A DNA stretch of 64,000 bases from Streptomyces xinghaiensis S187 (lineage in GTDB: Bacteria > Actinomycetota > Actinomycetes > Streptomycetales > Streptomycetaceae). Under the pieces are notes generated by a model. The model was not told the DNA's origin. It did not search any database and saw only the letters and a list, made by a program, of their open reading frames with translations. Positions within the stretch are counted from its first letter, which is position 1, and every line of letters begins with the position of its first letter. Positions 8,105-16,428 of this stretch are shown piece after piece. Where the stretch lies: contig NZ_CP023202.1 in the NCBI RefSeq assembly GCF_000220705.2, forward strand, positions 5,610,501 to 5,674,500. The letters run 5' to 3'. The translations under genes were made by a program, and so were the position numbers.

Positions 8105-9073
8105 ATGCACGCATCGACGAGAACACCCGGGGCGCCGGCCGCCCTGGGTCCGCCGCAGCAGACCGGCATTCCGCCGTTCCTGCTGAAAACCGTGATCACC
8201 GCGTTGATCGGCGGTTTCACCTACGCACTCACCAACGCCGTCGACCAGCCCGAGGTCTGGAAGCTGACGGTCTCCGTCTTCGTCGCCGGCGCGGCCATGA
8301 TCGTGCAGTACATGGTCGACTTCGAGCGCCGGCTCGGTGCCGTGGAACACAGCCTCACCCGTCACAACACCGAGATGAAGGAGCTGGTCGCCGAGGGATT
8401 CGCCAAGATCAACCATGCCACCGAGCTGTTCGGCCTGGTCGAGGGGTCGGCCCTGCGGGCCGACGGGGTGACCCGGCTGGTGCGCAACGCCACGATGGTC
8501 GGCTCCGAGGGGCCCGAGATCATGAAGGCGTTCGCCCAGGCCGAGGTCACCCGCCTCGGCACCCTGATGGCCAACCTCCACCAGAAGCACGCCGACTACG
8601 ACGGGGAGGACCACGACTGGATCGTGACCCTCACCCAGTGCGCCTCCCACACCATCGACGCCACCAGCACCTCGGTGGACCACGACTTCTGGCCCACCGA
8701 GCTGGGACAGCGCTATCTGCGGGCCCAGCGCGACGCGATCCACGAGCACGGGGTGAGCATCCGCCGGCTGTTCATCGTCAACACACCGCAGGAGATCGAC
8801 GAGGAACTGCTGCAGCTGGTGGAGCACCAGAAGGGCCTGGGCATCGAGGTGCGCGTCCTCGCGCTGTCCGAGCTGCCGCCGACCGCCGGAATCGACACCA
8901 CGAACGACTTCATCGTCTTCGACCACTCCCTGTCCTACGAGGTCGAGCCCGACCTGCGCGGGATGAACGCCAAGACCACCCTGGACCTGCGCGATGACCG
9001 GGTGGCCCGGCGTATCAAGCGCTTCGAGGAGCTGTGGAAAGCCGGGGAGGAGGAACCGGAGCCGGACGAGTAG
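8105..9073 (+). CDS. membrane-anchored protein with C-terminal DUF6879/PLD-like domain
   Basis: A 322-residue protein, ATG start with a GGGGGAG tract upstream. Residues ~24-45 and ~52-72 are two hydrophobic segments forming an N-terminal membrane hairpin. They are followed by a heptad-like stretch (FERRLGAVEHSLTRHNTEMKEL) that may form a coiled coil. The C-terminal ~200 residues are soluble, with a HEHGVSIRRLFIVN strand, an EVRVLAL strand and DFIVFDHSLSYEV. This pattern resembles stand-alone actinobacterial domains such as DUF6879 and, more distantly, phospholipase-D-fold regulatory domains. It follows the five-gene cassette in the same direction, so it may be its membrane-linked effector or sensor, or an independent gene. 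Confidence 0.6.
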   Translation: MHASTRTPGAPAALGPPQQTGIPPFLLKTVITALIGGFTYALTNAVDQPEVWKLTVSVFVAGAAMIVQYMVDFERRLGAVEHSLTRHNTEMKELVAEGFAKINHATELFGLVEGSALRADGVTRLVRNATMVGSEGPEIMKAFAQAEVTRLGTLMANLHQKHADYDGEDHDWIVTLTQCASHTIDATSTSVDHDFWPTELGQRYLRAQRDAIHEHGVSIRRLFIVNTPQEIDEELLQLVEHQKGLGIEVRVLALSELPPTAGIDTTNDFIVFDHSLSYEVEPDLRGMNAKTTLDLRDDRVARRIKRFEELWKAGEEEPEPDE

Positions 9074-9275
9074 CCGGCCCCCGCCGGCCGGCCGGCGGCG
9101 CACTCCGCCCACTCCGCCCACCGGCCCACTCAGCCCTCTCCGGGCCGCCGCGCCCGCCGTCGCGCATACCGCTCGTCGCGGCCGCGGCGGTCCGGGCGCG
9201 GGGCGCCGGGGTGCGGGGAGACCGGGTCCGAGGGGACCCGGGGCCGCGCTCCGGCCACCGCCGCCCCGGAGCCGT

Positions 9276-11330
9276 CTACACGCGCACGGCCGCCAGAAGG
9301 CCGGCGACGAGGGACGTCCCGTCGAGCGTCAGCACCGATTCCGGGTGGAACTGCACCCCCGCGAAGCCGGGACCGCGCAGCGCGTGGACGTCGCCGGTGG
9401 CCGGGTCGCGGCTCAGCTCCACGCCGTGCAGGGCCAGTTCCCGCTCCGCCGCCTCCTCGCAGCGCGCGGTGAAGGTGTTGTAGAAGCCGACGGTCTCCCG
9501 GCGGCCGAAGAAGTCGATCCGCTCCTGCGCGCCCTGGTACGGCACGTCCTTCCGGGCGATCTCCAGCCCCAGTTCGGCGGCGAGCAGTTCGTGGCCGAGG
9601 CAGACGCCCAGCAGCCCGTGCCGGTGGTCCCGCACCAGACCGGCGGCCAGGGCGCGCAGCAAGCGCATCTTGGGATCGGCGGTGTCGGCCGGGTTCCCCG
9701 GACCGGGGCCGAGGACGACGGGGCCGCCGTGGGAGAGCGCCGCCTCGCGCAGCCCCGGCTCGTCGTAGCGCCGTACGGTCACCGCGAGACCGGTGGAGCG
9801 CAGCAGGTGCGCCAGCATGGCGGTGAAGGTGTCCTCGCCGTCGACGACCAGGGCGTGGAGGCCGGCGAGGGCGGGGCCGTGCGGGGCGGTGGAGTCCGCC
9901 GGTTCCCCCGCGGTCCGCATCCGCAGCCAGAACGGCGCCAGCCCGGCGCGGCGGGCGTCGAGCGCCGCCCGCACCCGCGGATCGTCCGCGAGCCGCGGCG
10001 GCGCGGCCGCGCCCGGGCGGTCCGGCGCCGGGAGCACGCCCAGCGCGGCGAGGACCCCGGCCGCCTTGGCGTGCGTCTCGGCGACCTCGCTCCGCGGGTC
10101 GGAGTGGCGGACGAGGGTGGCGCCGACCGGCACCCGCAGCCGGCCGTCGGGCGCGATGTCGGCGGTCCGGATGAGGATGGGGGAGTCCAGGGTCTGCGCG
10201 CCGCCCGCGTCCCGTCCGATGAGCGCGAGCGCGCCCGCGTAGTAGCCGCGTCCGCGGCCGTCCGTGTCGTGCGGGCTCACGGGTTCGTACCGCTCGATGA
10301 CGCGGCAGGCGTTCTGCACCGGCGAGCCGGTGACCGTCGCCGCGAACATGGTCTCCCGCAGCACCTCCCGCACGTCCAGCGAGCTGCGGCCGCGCAACTC
10401 GTACTCCGTGTGCGCGAGATGCGCCATCTCCTTGAGCCGCGGCCCGATGACGGCGCCGCCCCGGTCGCCGACGGTGCACATCATCTTCAGCTCCTCGTCC
10501 ACGACCATGGACAGCTCCTCCACCTCCTTGCGGTCGTGCAGGAAGCGCAGCAGGCCCTCGGCGTCCGGCCCGCCGGGCGGGTAGCGGTAGGTGCCGCTGA
10601 TGGGGTTCATCACGACCGTTCCGCCGGACATCCGCACATGCGCCTCCGGGCTCGCCCCGACGAGGGTGCGCTCGCCGGTGTGCACGGCGTACGTCCAGTA
10701 GGCGCCGCGCTCCCCGGCGAGCAGCCGACGGAAGAGGGCGAGCGCGTCGGCGGGGCCGTAGCCGGGGATCTCGCCGCGGAAGGTGCGGCGGATGACGAAG
10801 TTGGCGCCCTCGCCGCGGCCGATCTCGTCCCGGACGACGCGCTCCACGATCCCCGCGTAGGCGTCGTCGCTCACGTCGAAGGACCCGTTCCCGACGCGTA
10901 CGGGATGGCGGGGCAGGGCGTCCAGGAGCGCGGGGAGCGGCAGTTCGAGGGTCCTCTCGGGGCGGAGGACGGCCAGCGGTGTGCCGTCGTCCCGCACGTC
11001 GAAGCCGCGCTCGCGGATCTGCCGGAACGGGATGAGGGCGAGCGCGTCGGTGACGGGCCGTCCGTCTGCGGCCGGCCCTTCGCCGAGCGGGATATCGGCC
11101 AGCCGTTCGACGTGCTCGACGGGGCCGGTGAGGATCTCGACCACGTCCTCGTCCCGCCCCGGCGCGTTCCGGCGCAGCAGCGCGAACGGCGGGCAGCCCG
11201 GGCTCAGCAGCCGGGCCACGACGGCGGCGGGGGACTCCAGGAAGTCGGCTGAGCCCGGAGCGGTGGGGGAGGGGCGGGAGGCGGGACCGGGGGACGCGGG
11301 GGTGCGGGCGGTGCCGGGTGATCGTTCCAT
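9276..11330 (-). CDS. trpEG: fused anthranilate synthase (TrpE-TrpG, PhzE-like layout)
   Basis: A 684-residue fusion that makes anthranilate from chorismate and glutamine, the first step of tryptophan synthesis. The N-terminal two thirds form a chorismate-binding domain (FRGEIPGYGPADAL, VVMNPISGTYR, EELKMMC, MFAATVTGSPVQNA). A linker of ~60 residues leads to a class I glutamine amidotransferase with GPGPGNPAD, the Cys nucleophile in GVCLGHE, and His/Glu in GVQFHPES. The usual Gln after GVCLGH is Glu here. The start at 11330 has AGGAA about 10 nt upstream; longer starts would run into the attenuator. Upstream are a Trp-rich leader peptide and attenuator, so it is almost certainly regulated by tryptophan. 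A PhzE-type 2-amino-2-deoxyisochorismate synthase is the alternative, but no phenazine genes are near. Confidence 0.88.
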   Translation of the reverse strand: MERSPGTARTPASPGPASRPSPTAPGSADFLESPAAVVARLLSPGCPPFALLRRNAPGRDEDVVEILTGPVEHVERLADIPLGEGPAADGRPVTDALALIPFRQIRERGFDVRDDGTPLAVLRPERTLELPLPALLDALPRHPVRVGNGSFDVSDDAYAGIVERVVRDEIGRGEGANFVIRRTFRGEIPGYGPADALALFRRLLAGERGAYWTYAVHTGERTLVGASPEAHVRMSGGTVVMNPISGTYRYPPGGPDAEGLLRFLHDRKEVEELSMVVDEELKMMCTVGDRGGAVIGPRLKEMAHLAHTEYELRGRSSLDVREVLRETMFAATVTGSPVQNACRVIERYEPVSPHDTDGRGRGYYAGALALIGRDAGGAQTLDSPILIRTADIAPDGRLRVPVGATLVRHSDPRSEVAETHAKAAGVLAALGVLPAPDRPGAAAPPRLADDPRVRAALDARRAGLAPFWLRMRTAGEPADSTAPHGPALAGLHALVVDGEDTFTAMLAHLLRSTGLAVTVRRYDEPGLREAALSHGGPVVLGPGPGNPADTADPKMRLLRALAAGLVRDHRHGLLGVCLGHELLAAELGLEIARKDVPYQGAQERIDFFGRRETVGFYNTFTARCEEAAERELALHGVELSRDPATGDVHALRGPGFAGVQFHPESVLTLDGTSLVAGLLAAVRV

Positions 11331-11380
11331 GACGGGCGGTTCCTTCCGGATCTGCGGAGGGACGGCCGTCCGTCGAACGC

Positions 11381-11408
11381 CGAAGGCCGCCCCGGGAGGC
11401 GGCCTTCG
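11381..11408 (-). terminator. trp attenuator hairpin
   Basis: A perfect 11-bp stem (arms 11381-11391 and 11398-11408, 6-nt loop) lies between the leader peptide stop and the anthranilate synthase start. It has no U-tract, as is common in high-GC actinobacteria. A second, one-mismatch hairpin (11441-11463) sits directly beside the Trp codons and can act as the pause or antiterminator element. Together they form a classical translation-coupled attenuator. Confidence 0.8.
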
Positions 11409-11418
11409 CGTGAGAGGT

Positions 11419-11493
11419 TCAGTGGGTACGCGCGAGGAGGTGGGCCGCCGTATCGGCGGGCCACCACCAGTTCTGGTGCAGAGGCGCGAACAT
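11419..11493 (-). CDS. trpL: trp leader peptide (WWW)
   Basis: A 24-residue leader peptide, MFAPLHQNWWWPADTAAHLL plus ARTH. Three consecutive Trp codons fall at residues 9-11 (11461-11469). Ribosome stalling at these codons when charged tRNA-Trp is scarce would prevent the attenuator hairpin just downstream, allowing read-through into the anthranilate synthase gene. The peptide opening closely resembles the trp leader I recall from other Streptomyces trpE genes. Its ATG is preceded at 7 nt by TAGGGT, so the transcript is probably leaderless, although an AGGGTGG stretch could also serve as ribosome binding site. Confidence 0.85.
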   Translation of the reverse strand: MFAPLHQNWWWPADTAAHLLARTH

Positions 11494-11500
11494 GGCCGCC

Positions 11501-11506
11501 ACCCTA
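11501..11506 (-). promoter_or_regulatory. -10 element of trp leader transcript
   Basis: TAGGGT on the minus strand, 7 nt before the leader-peptide ATG, which fits the actinobacterial consensus TAGRRT and a transcription start at the ATG. A -35 element is not obvious. Confidence 0.5.
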
Positions 11507-11664
11507 CCCGAACGGCCCGGGCCGCACCGCTCCGTTCCCGCCACGGAAGCGCGGGCCCGGCGGGTGCGCGGGCCCGTGCCTCCGACCGCGCCATGCGGTG
11601 ACATCGCTACAAGGGGTTCGGTGTGGCGGTCTTGCCGGTCGCGGAGCAGCCGGCGGCGCCGGGG

Positions 11665-11698
11665 CCGGGATCACCCGCCTGACATCGGGTGATCCCGG
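11665..11698 (-). terminator. 13-bp terminator after GH81 gene
   Basis: Perfect 13-bp inverted repeat (11665-11677 and 11686-11698, 8-nt loop), 45 nt after the GH81 stop on the minus strand. It would isolate the trp leader transcription unit from the glucanase transcript. Confidence 0.8.
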
Positions 11699-11743
11699 AC
11701 GCTCGGCACAGACCCGGTGCCGTGGGGGCGCCGGGCCGTTGTG

Positions 11744-14587
11744 CTACTCGAAGGGGATGGTCAGGACCGATCCGGTGCCGACCTGGAGCGTGGCCGGGGC
11801 GTTGCCGATGGCGCCCCAGACCTCGGCGCGGACGGTCCCTCCCCGGAGGTCGCCCAGGGTGCCGGAGGAGGAGAGCAGTCCGGTGCGGGCGGGGGTGTAG
11901 TCCTCGTAGCCGGGGAGGGGGTCGGTGGCGAAGTAGCGGTACGTCTCCACGCGGTCGAAGGAACCGTCGCCGGTCAGGTCGTAGGAGATCCGGACCTGCT
12001 GGCCGAGGCCGACGTGGATGCCGGCGTCCACCTTGAGGCGGAAGCCGGTGGAGGCGCCGCCCTTCACGGTGCCGTTGACGTTCCGCACCTCGTACACCAG
12101 GGGCCGGTGCGGGACGCCGTCGTAGTTGCCTCCCTCGGCGGAGGGGATGGTGTCGGCCGCCGGGGACGTGGCCGCGGTGGTGCCGAGGGTTCCGCCCGGT
12201 CGCAGATGGAAGGTGTCACCGGTCACCGGCGAGGGGGGCGGGTCGGTCGGGGTGGGCTCCGGGTCGGTGGGGGTCGGTTCGGGATCGGTGGGGGTGGGGT
12301 CCGGATCGCCGGGCAGCGGGGTGTCGGATCCGTTGCCGGAGGCGGAGGAGTGGGCGGGGACGTTCAGCACGGCGCCGTCGGAGAAGGTGACCGTCCGGGC
12401 GGTGCCGGTGTCGTTGCGGGCGGCGTAGGTGCGGCTGCCGCCCTTGGCGAACACGGCCGCGGTGGGGCTGTCGGCGGTGACCGAGGTGTCGGGTGCCCCG
12501 ATCGCGTCGAGGGTGCTGATCCAGTGGTAGGTGTGGGCCTTGGTCTCGCCGTCCTCCGGGGTGTAGGCGCCACCGGTGGCGTCCCAGGAGGCCTTGGCCT
12601 TCGCCGGGTCGGCCAGGGCCTGGAACTCCCACAGCACGTCGCGCCACTCCACGGCCGGGCCGCCGTTCTCCCGCTCCATCTCGGCGATGCTGCGCCGGAT
12701 GGCGTCCTTCTCCCGGGCCAGGTGGAGCGAACCGCCCGTCACGGGAAGGACGTTGATGCCGTGGATCTCCTCGGGGTTGGCGGTCCACCAGGTGGCGTAG
12801 GCGGCGCCGCTGCTCCACACCATGCCGACGGCGTCGTGGGTGTAGTCGCCGGGGTAGACCTCCTCGTCGGCGTCGAACCAGTACTGGGCGATGGCCTCGG
12901 ACTCGGTGGTGAGGAGATGGACGCCGAGGTCGCGCAGCCCGGTGTCACCGGTCGCCGAGCCCCACAGGACGAGTCCGGCGCTGAGGTTGACCGACTCGGA
13001 GGAGGACTCCTGGTTGTTGCCCGCCGCGAAGGACGCGTGCCCGGCGGCCCAGCTGTGCCCGGCGTAGACGTCGAAGCCGCGCAGGAAGGGGAACATGGCG
13101 TCGGTCCGGCTGGGGTTGGCGGTGTCCCGCACCAGCAGGTCGACCATGCCGCCCCAGGCGGAGTCCGCGGCCCACGCGGGGTCGTGCTGCGCGACGACGG
13201 CGGCCGCCAGCACGTAGTAGCCGTAGTGGAAGTGGTGGTCGTTGAGTTCCTTGTCGCTGCCGTAGGAGGCGGGGTAGCCGGTGAGGGTGCGCCACTGGGC
13301 GTCGTAGGAGAACTCGGCCTCACCGCCGGCGGTGAACCACGCCTCCAGCCGCCCCTTGATCAGATCCAGCAGCTTGTCCCGGGAGGCCGTCTCCCCCAGC
13401 TGGTCCGCGATCGGGACGAGCTGGGCGAGTTTGCCCAGGGCCTTGCCGGTCCAGTACGTGTCCCGGGCGCCGCTGAACGGATCGCCCGCGTTCACCGCCT
13501 CGTTCAGGTACGCCTTGAGCCGGGCGGTGTCGGGCCCGGAGCTCTTCGGCAGACCGGGCAGGACGCCGGTCACCTTCTGCTCGGTGGTGAAGCTCTTCCC
13601 CTCGCGCACCTTCATGGTGCCGCGCGGCGAGACGTAGGTGTACGGGGTGAGCGGGTCGGTGGCGTGCAGCCACTGGTGGCGGTAGAGGGCCTGGAGGGTG
13701 CCGGTCTCCGTGCCCTCCTTGGCGGTGGTGGTGAGGGTGTAGCCGGCGCGCACCGTGCCGGCCTTCTCGTCGTAGTCCCAGGTCGCCTTGGAGCCGGTGA
13801 CGAAGCTGAAGGCGTAGGCGCGGTAGTCCGCCAGGGCGTCGGTGCGGGGCAGGACGGCCAGCGAGAAGTAGTCCTTGGAGCCCAGGCCGGCCCGGATGTC
13901 GTTCCCCGAGACCGTCCAGTCGCTGCCGGTGGGCGCGAAGAGGGCGTAGTGGTGGCCGGCGACGGTCACGCCGAGCACGTTGCCGTCGTCGGCGAAGACC
14001 TCGGGCGCGCTCGCGGTGGTGATCCGCGCGGCGCCGCCGCTGCCCTGGGCGTATACGAAGGGCATGCCGTGGCCGATGGTGGCGCGGAACGTCCGGGAGC
14101 CGTCGGACCACTGGGGGGTGACGGTCCAGTCGCTCCAGTCATGGGCCTTGGCGTCGGGGGAGTTGAGTCCTTCGAGGCCGACGGTGAGGTCCCGCTGGTG
14201 CGGGAACTCGTACTGGCGGCCGTCGCCGACGATCGCCGAGGCGGTGGGGTAACCGACCTCCAGCCCGCCGGAGACCGCCTTGTAGGTGAGGGGGTGGCCG
14301 TACATGTTCTCGGAGTACGGGTTGTCCGCGAAGCGCTGGAAGGCCAGCGAGGACCACCAGTCGTTGGTCGGCACGGGACGGTCCGCGGCGGCGGCCGTGA
14401 CCTTGGGGGCGACGGGGGCACCGCTGCTGTTCTGCGGCCCTTCCGCGCCGGCGGGCCGGGTGTCGCTGTAACTGCCCCGGCCGACGGGGACGGTGGCGGC
14501 GGAGGCGCTGCCCGCCCCGGCCGCGACGAGGCCCGTCGTGGTTAAGGCGGCGGCCGTGGTGACGGCCAGGATTCTGCGAAGACGCAT
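11744..14587 (-). CDS. secreted GH81 endo-beta-1,3-glucanase
   Basis: A 947-residue exported enzyme that cleaves beta-1,3-glucans such as those of fungal walls. Residues 1-30 are a Sec-type signal peptide (Arg-rich start, Ala/Thr/Leu core, ASA cleavage site). The catalytic domain has GH81 hallmarks: PTNDWWSSLAF near the start, HDWSDWTV, the DHHFHYGY motif with the proposed acid Asp, and the NQESSSESVN motif with the catalytic Glu pair region. A repetitive TPTDPEP linker (about 12237-12310) joins a C-terminal ~150-residue domain that looks like a beta-1,3-glucan-binding module (CBM56-like). The ATG has AAGGAGAG at good spacing. A LacI-type operator and a canonical promoter lie upstream, so it is probably sugar-induced. 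Confidence 0.93.
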   Translation of the reverse strand: MRLRRILAVTTAAALTTTGLVAAGAGSASAATVPVGRGSYSDTRPAGAEGPQNSSGAPVAPKVTAAAADRPVPTNDWWSSLAFQRFADNPYSENMYGHPLTYKAVSGGLEVGYPTASAIVGDGRQYEFPHQRDLTVGLEGLNSPDAKAHDWSDWTVTPQWSDGSRTFRATIGHGMPFVYAQGSGGAARITTASAPEVFADDGNVLGVTVAGHHYALFAPTGSDWTVSGNDIRAGLGSKDYFSLAVLPRTDALADYRAYAFSFVTGSKATWDYDEKAGTVRAGYTLTTTAKEGTETGTLQALYRHQWLHATDPLTPYTYVSPRGTMKVREGKSFTTEQKVTGVLPGLPKSSGPDTARLKAYLNEAVNAGDPFSGARDTYWTGKALGKLAQLVPIADQLGETASRDKLLDLIKGRLEAWFTAGGEAEFSYDAQWRTLTGYPASYGSDKELNDHHFHYGYYVLAAAVVAQHDPAWAADSAWGGMVDLLVRDTANPSRTDAMFPFLRGFDVYAGHSWAAGHASFAAGNNQESSSESVNLSAGLVLWGSATGDTGLRDLGVHLLTTESEAIAQYWFDADEEVYPGDYTHDAVGMVWSSGAAYATWWTANPEEIHGINVLPVTGGSLHLAREKDAIRRSIAEMERENGGPAVEWRDVLWEFQALADPAKAKASWDATGGAYTPEDGETKAHTYHWISTLDAIGAPDTSVTADSPTAAVFAKGGSRTYAARNDTGTARTVTFSDGAVLNVPAHSSASGNGSDTPLPGDPDPTPTDPEPTPTDPEPTPTDPPPSPVTGDTFHLRPGGTLGTTAATSPAADTIPSAEGGNYDGVPHRPLVYEVRNVNGTVKGGASTGFRLKVDAGIHVGLGQQVRISYDLTGDGSFDRVETYRYFATDPLPGYEDYTPARTGLLSSSGTLGDLRGGTVRAEVWGAIGNAPATLQVGTGSVLTIPFE

Positions 14588-14598
14588 GGACTCTCCTT

Positions 14599-14616
14599 TT
14601 TGAGAGCGCTCTCAAA
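14599..14616. promoter_or_regulatory. LacI-family operator, perfect 18-bp palindrome
   Basis: TTTGAGAGCGCTCTCAAA is an exact palindrome with the central CG step typical of LacI/CebR-type operators (compare the TGGGAGCGCTCCCA operator of CebR). It lies just upstream of the GH81 ribosome binding site and downstream of the promoter -10, so a bound repressor would block transcription elongation or initiation. No LacI gene is in the window. Confidence 0.8.
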
Positions 14617-14625
14617 GATGCCGTC

Positions 14626-14654
14626 AACGTAGAGAGCTGTCGGTACACCGTCAA
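14626..14654 (-). promoter_or_regulatory. promoter of GH81 gene
   Basis: On the minus strand TTGACG (14649-14654), a 17-nt spacer and TACGTT (14626-14631) make a good vegetative promoter. The operator at 14599-14616 covers the expected transcription start. Confidence 0.65.
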
Positions 14655-14950
14655 TACTTGAAGCAGTCCGGGATGCGGGGGTGTGGAGGCCGGCGGCCCG
14701 GGCCGTGCGGTGACCGCCTCCTCGCGGTGCGAAGTCACCGCAGGCCGTCGCGGGTGCGGGTGGCCGCGGTCACGGCCGGCGGGCCGGCGGAAGGGGCGGC
14801 CGGGAACGGACGGCGTCCTTCGTCTTCTGGAGTCCCGGCGGGCGGCGGCCGGGCCTCCGCTCTCACAAACCGGAGCGAACGCCCGCGACGGGAGGAGGTG
14901 GATTCCGTCTCAGATTCCGGGCGCGGGGCCGGCGGCGGGGCCGGGCGTCG

Positions 14951-14956
14951 TAGGGT
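14951..14956 (+). promoter_or_regulatory. -10 element, leaderless-type start of DAHP synthase
   Basis: TAGGGT lies 7 nt before the GTG at 14964 and no Shine-Dalgarno is present. This fits a leaderless transcript. The rest of the ~376-bp divergent region from 14588 holds the GH81 control elements and nothing else I can identify. Confidence 0.55.
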
Positions 14957-14963
14957 TGACGCC

Positions 14964-16313
14964 GTGACCGTGAACGCTGAATCCACCGCCGGTGTCAACA
15001 CCTGGCGAGACCTGCCCGCGGCGCAGCAGCCCGAGTGGCCCGACTCCGAGGCTCTGCGCGATGTGATCGCGGACCTCGAGTCCTATCCTCCGCTCGTCTT
15101 CGCCGGCGAGTGCGACCAGTTGCGGGCCCAGCTGGGTGCCGTCGCCAGGGGCGAGGCGTTCCTGCTCCAGGGCGGTGACTGCGCCGAGGCGTTCGACGCC
15201 GTGGGCGCGGACCAGATCCGCAACAAGCTGAAGACGCTCCTCCAGATGGGGGCCGTGCTCACCTACGCCGGCTCCGTGCCGGTCGTCAAGGTGGGCCGGA
15301 TCGCCGGCCAGTACAGCAAGCCGCGGTCCAAGTCGACCGAGACCCGGGACGGCGTGACCCTGCCCACGTACCGGGGCGACTCCGTCAACGGCTTCGAGTT
15401 CACCGAGAAGGCCCGGGTCCCGGACCCGGAGCGGCTGAAGCGGATGTACCACGCCTCCGCCTCGACGCTGAACCTCGTGCGCGCCTTCACCACCGGCGGC
15501 TACGCCGACCTGCGCCAGGTGCACGCGTGGAACCAGGACTTCGTGAAGAACTCCCCGTCCGGGCAGCGCTACGAGGCGCTGGCCCGCGAGATCGACCGGG
15601 CGCTGAACTTCATGAACGCCTGCGGCGCGGATCCGGAGGAGTTCAAGACCGTCGAGTTCTACTCCTCGCACGAGGCGCTGATCCTCGACTACGAGTCGGC
15701 GCTGACCCGCACCGACTCCCGGACCGGGGAGCTCTACGACGTCTCCGGTCACATGATCTGGATCGGCGAGCGGACCCGGCAGCTCGACGGGGCGCACATC
15801 GAGTTCGCCTCCCGGGTGCGCAACCCCGTCGGCGTCAAGCTCGGCCCGTCCACGACGCCCGAGGACGCGCTGGCGCTGATCGACCGGCTCGACCCGGAGC
15901 GCGAGCCGGGCCGGCTGACCTTCATCACCCGCATGGGCGCGGACAAGATCCGCGACAAGCTGCCGGACCTGGTGGAGAAGGTCACCGCCTCCGGCGCCCA
16001 GGTGGTCTGGGCCTCCGACCCGATGCACGGCAACACCTTCGAGGCGGCCTCCGGGCACAAGACCCGCCGCTTCGACGACGTGCTGGACGAGGTCAAGGGC
16101 TTCTTCGAGGTCCACAAGGGCCTCGGCACCCACCCGGGCGGCATCCACATAGAGCTCACCGGCGACGACGTCACCGAGTGCGTCGGCGGCGGCCACGAGA
16201 TCTTCGTGGACGATCTGCACCAGCGGTACGAGACGGCCTGCGACCCGCGGCTCAACCGCAGCCAGTCGCTGGACCTGGCCTTCCTGGTCGCGGAGATGTA
16301 CCGGGAGCAGTGA
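14964..16313 (+). CDS. aroH: class II 3-deoxy-D-arabino-heptulosonate-7-phosphate synthase
   Basis: A 449-residue class II (plant/actinobacterial-type) DAHP synthase, which condenses phosphoenolpyruvate and erythrose 4-phosphate to start the shikimate pathway. Full-length signatures are present: TWRDLPAAQQPEWPD at the N-terminus, LLQGGDCAEAF with the metal-binding Cys, RIAGQYSKPRS, ASDPMHGNT with the metal-binding His, GGIHIELTGDDVTEC and the C-terminal CDPRLNRSQSLDLAFLV. The GTG at 14964 gives the N-terminus MTVNAE, as in homologues I recall; the frame is open further upstream but without a start signal. It feeds chorismate to the anthranilate synthase encoded at 9276-11330. A strong terminator follows. 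Confidence 0.96.
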   Translation: MTVNAESTAGVNTWRDLPAAQQPEWPDSEALRDVIADLESYPPLVFAGECDQLRAQLGAVARGEAFLLQGGDCAEAFDAVGADQIRNKLKTLLQMGAVLTYAGSVPVVKVGRIAGQYSKPRSKSTETRDGVTLPTYRGDSVNGFEFTEKARVPDPERLKRMYHASASTLNLVRAFTTGGYADLRQVHAWNQDFVKNSPSGQRYEALAREIDRALNFMNACGADPEEFKTVEFYSSHEALILDYESALTRTDSRTGELYDVSGHMIWIGERTRQLDGAHIEFASRVRNPVGVKLGPSTTPEDALALIDRLDPEREPGRLTFITRMGADKIRDKLPDLVEKVTASGAQVVWASDPMHGNTFEAASGHKTRRFDDVLDEVKGFFEVHKGLGTHPGGIHIELTGDDVTECVGGGHEIFVDDLHQRYETACDPRLNRSQSLDLAFLVAEMYREQ

Positions 16314-16366
16314 ACCGGGGTCCCGGGAGCGGCGCGGGGGCGCGCATCCGGGCGGAGGGCATGCGT

Positions 16367-16399
16367 GAGGGGCGCGGATCACAGTGATCCGCGCCCCTC
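16367..16399 (+). terminator. terminator after DAHP synthase gene
   Basis: Arms 16367-16380 and 16386-16399 form a perfect 14-bp stem (GAGGGGCGCGGATC) with a 5-nt loop, 53 nt after the stop. The sequence is nearly fully palindromic, so it may act in both directions. Confidence 0.85.
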
Positions 16400-16428
16400 G
16401 CGTCGTGCCGCCCCCCGTCCCTTCTGGA

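Noticed and set aside
11717..14545. 942-codon open frame antisense to GH81
   Set aside because: Gly/Val-rich shadow of a well-supported glucanase with signal peptide and motifs.
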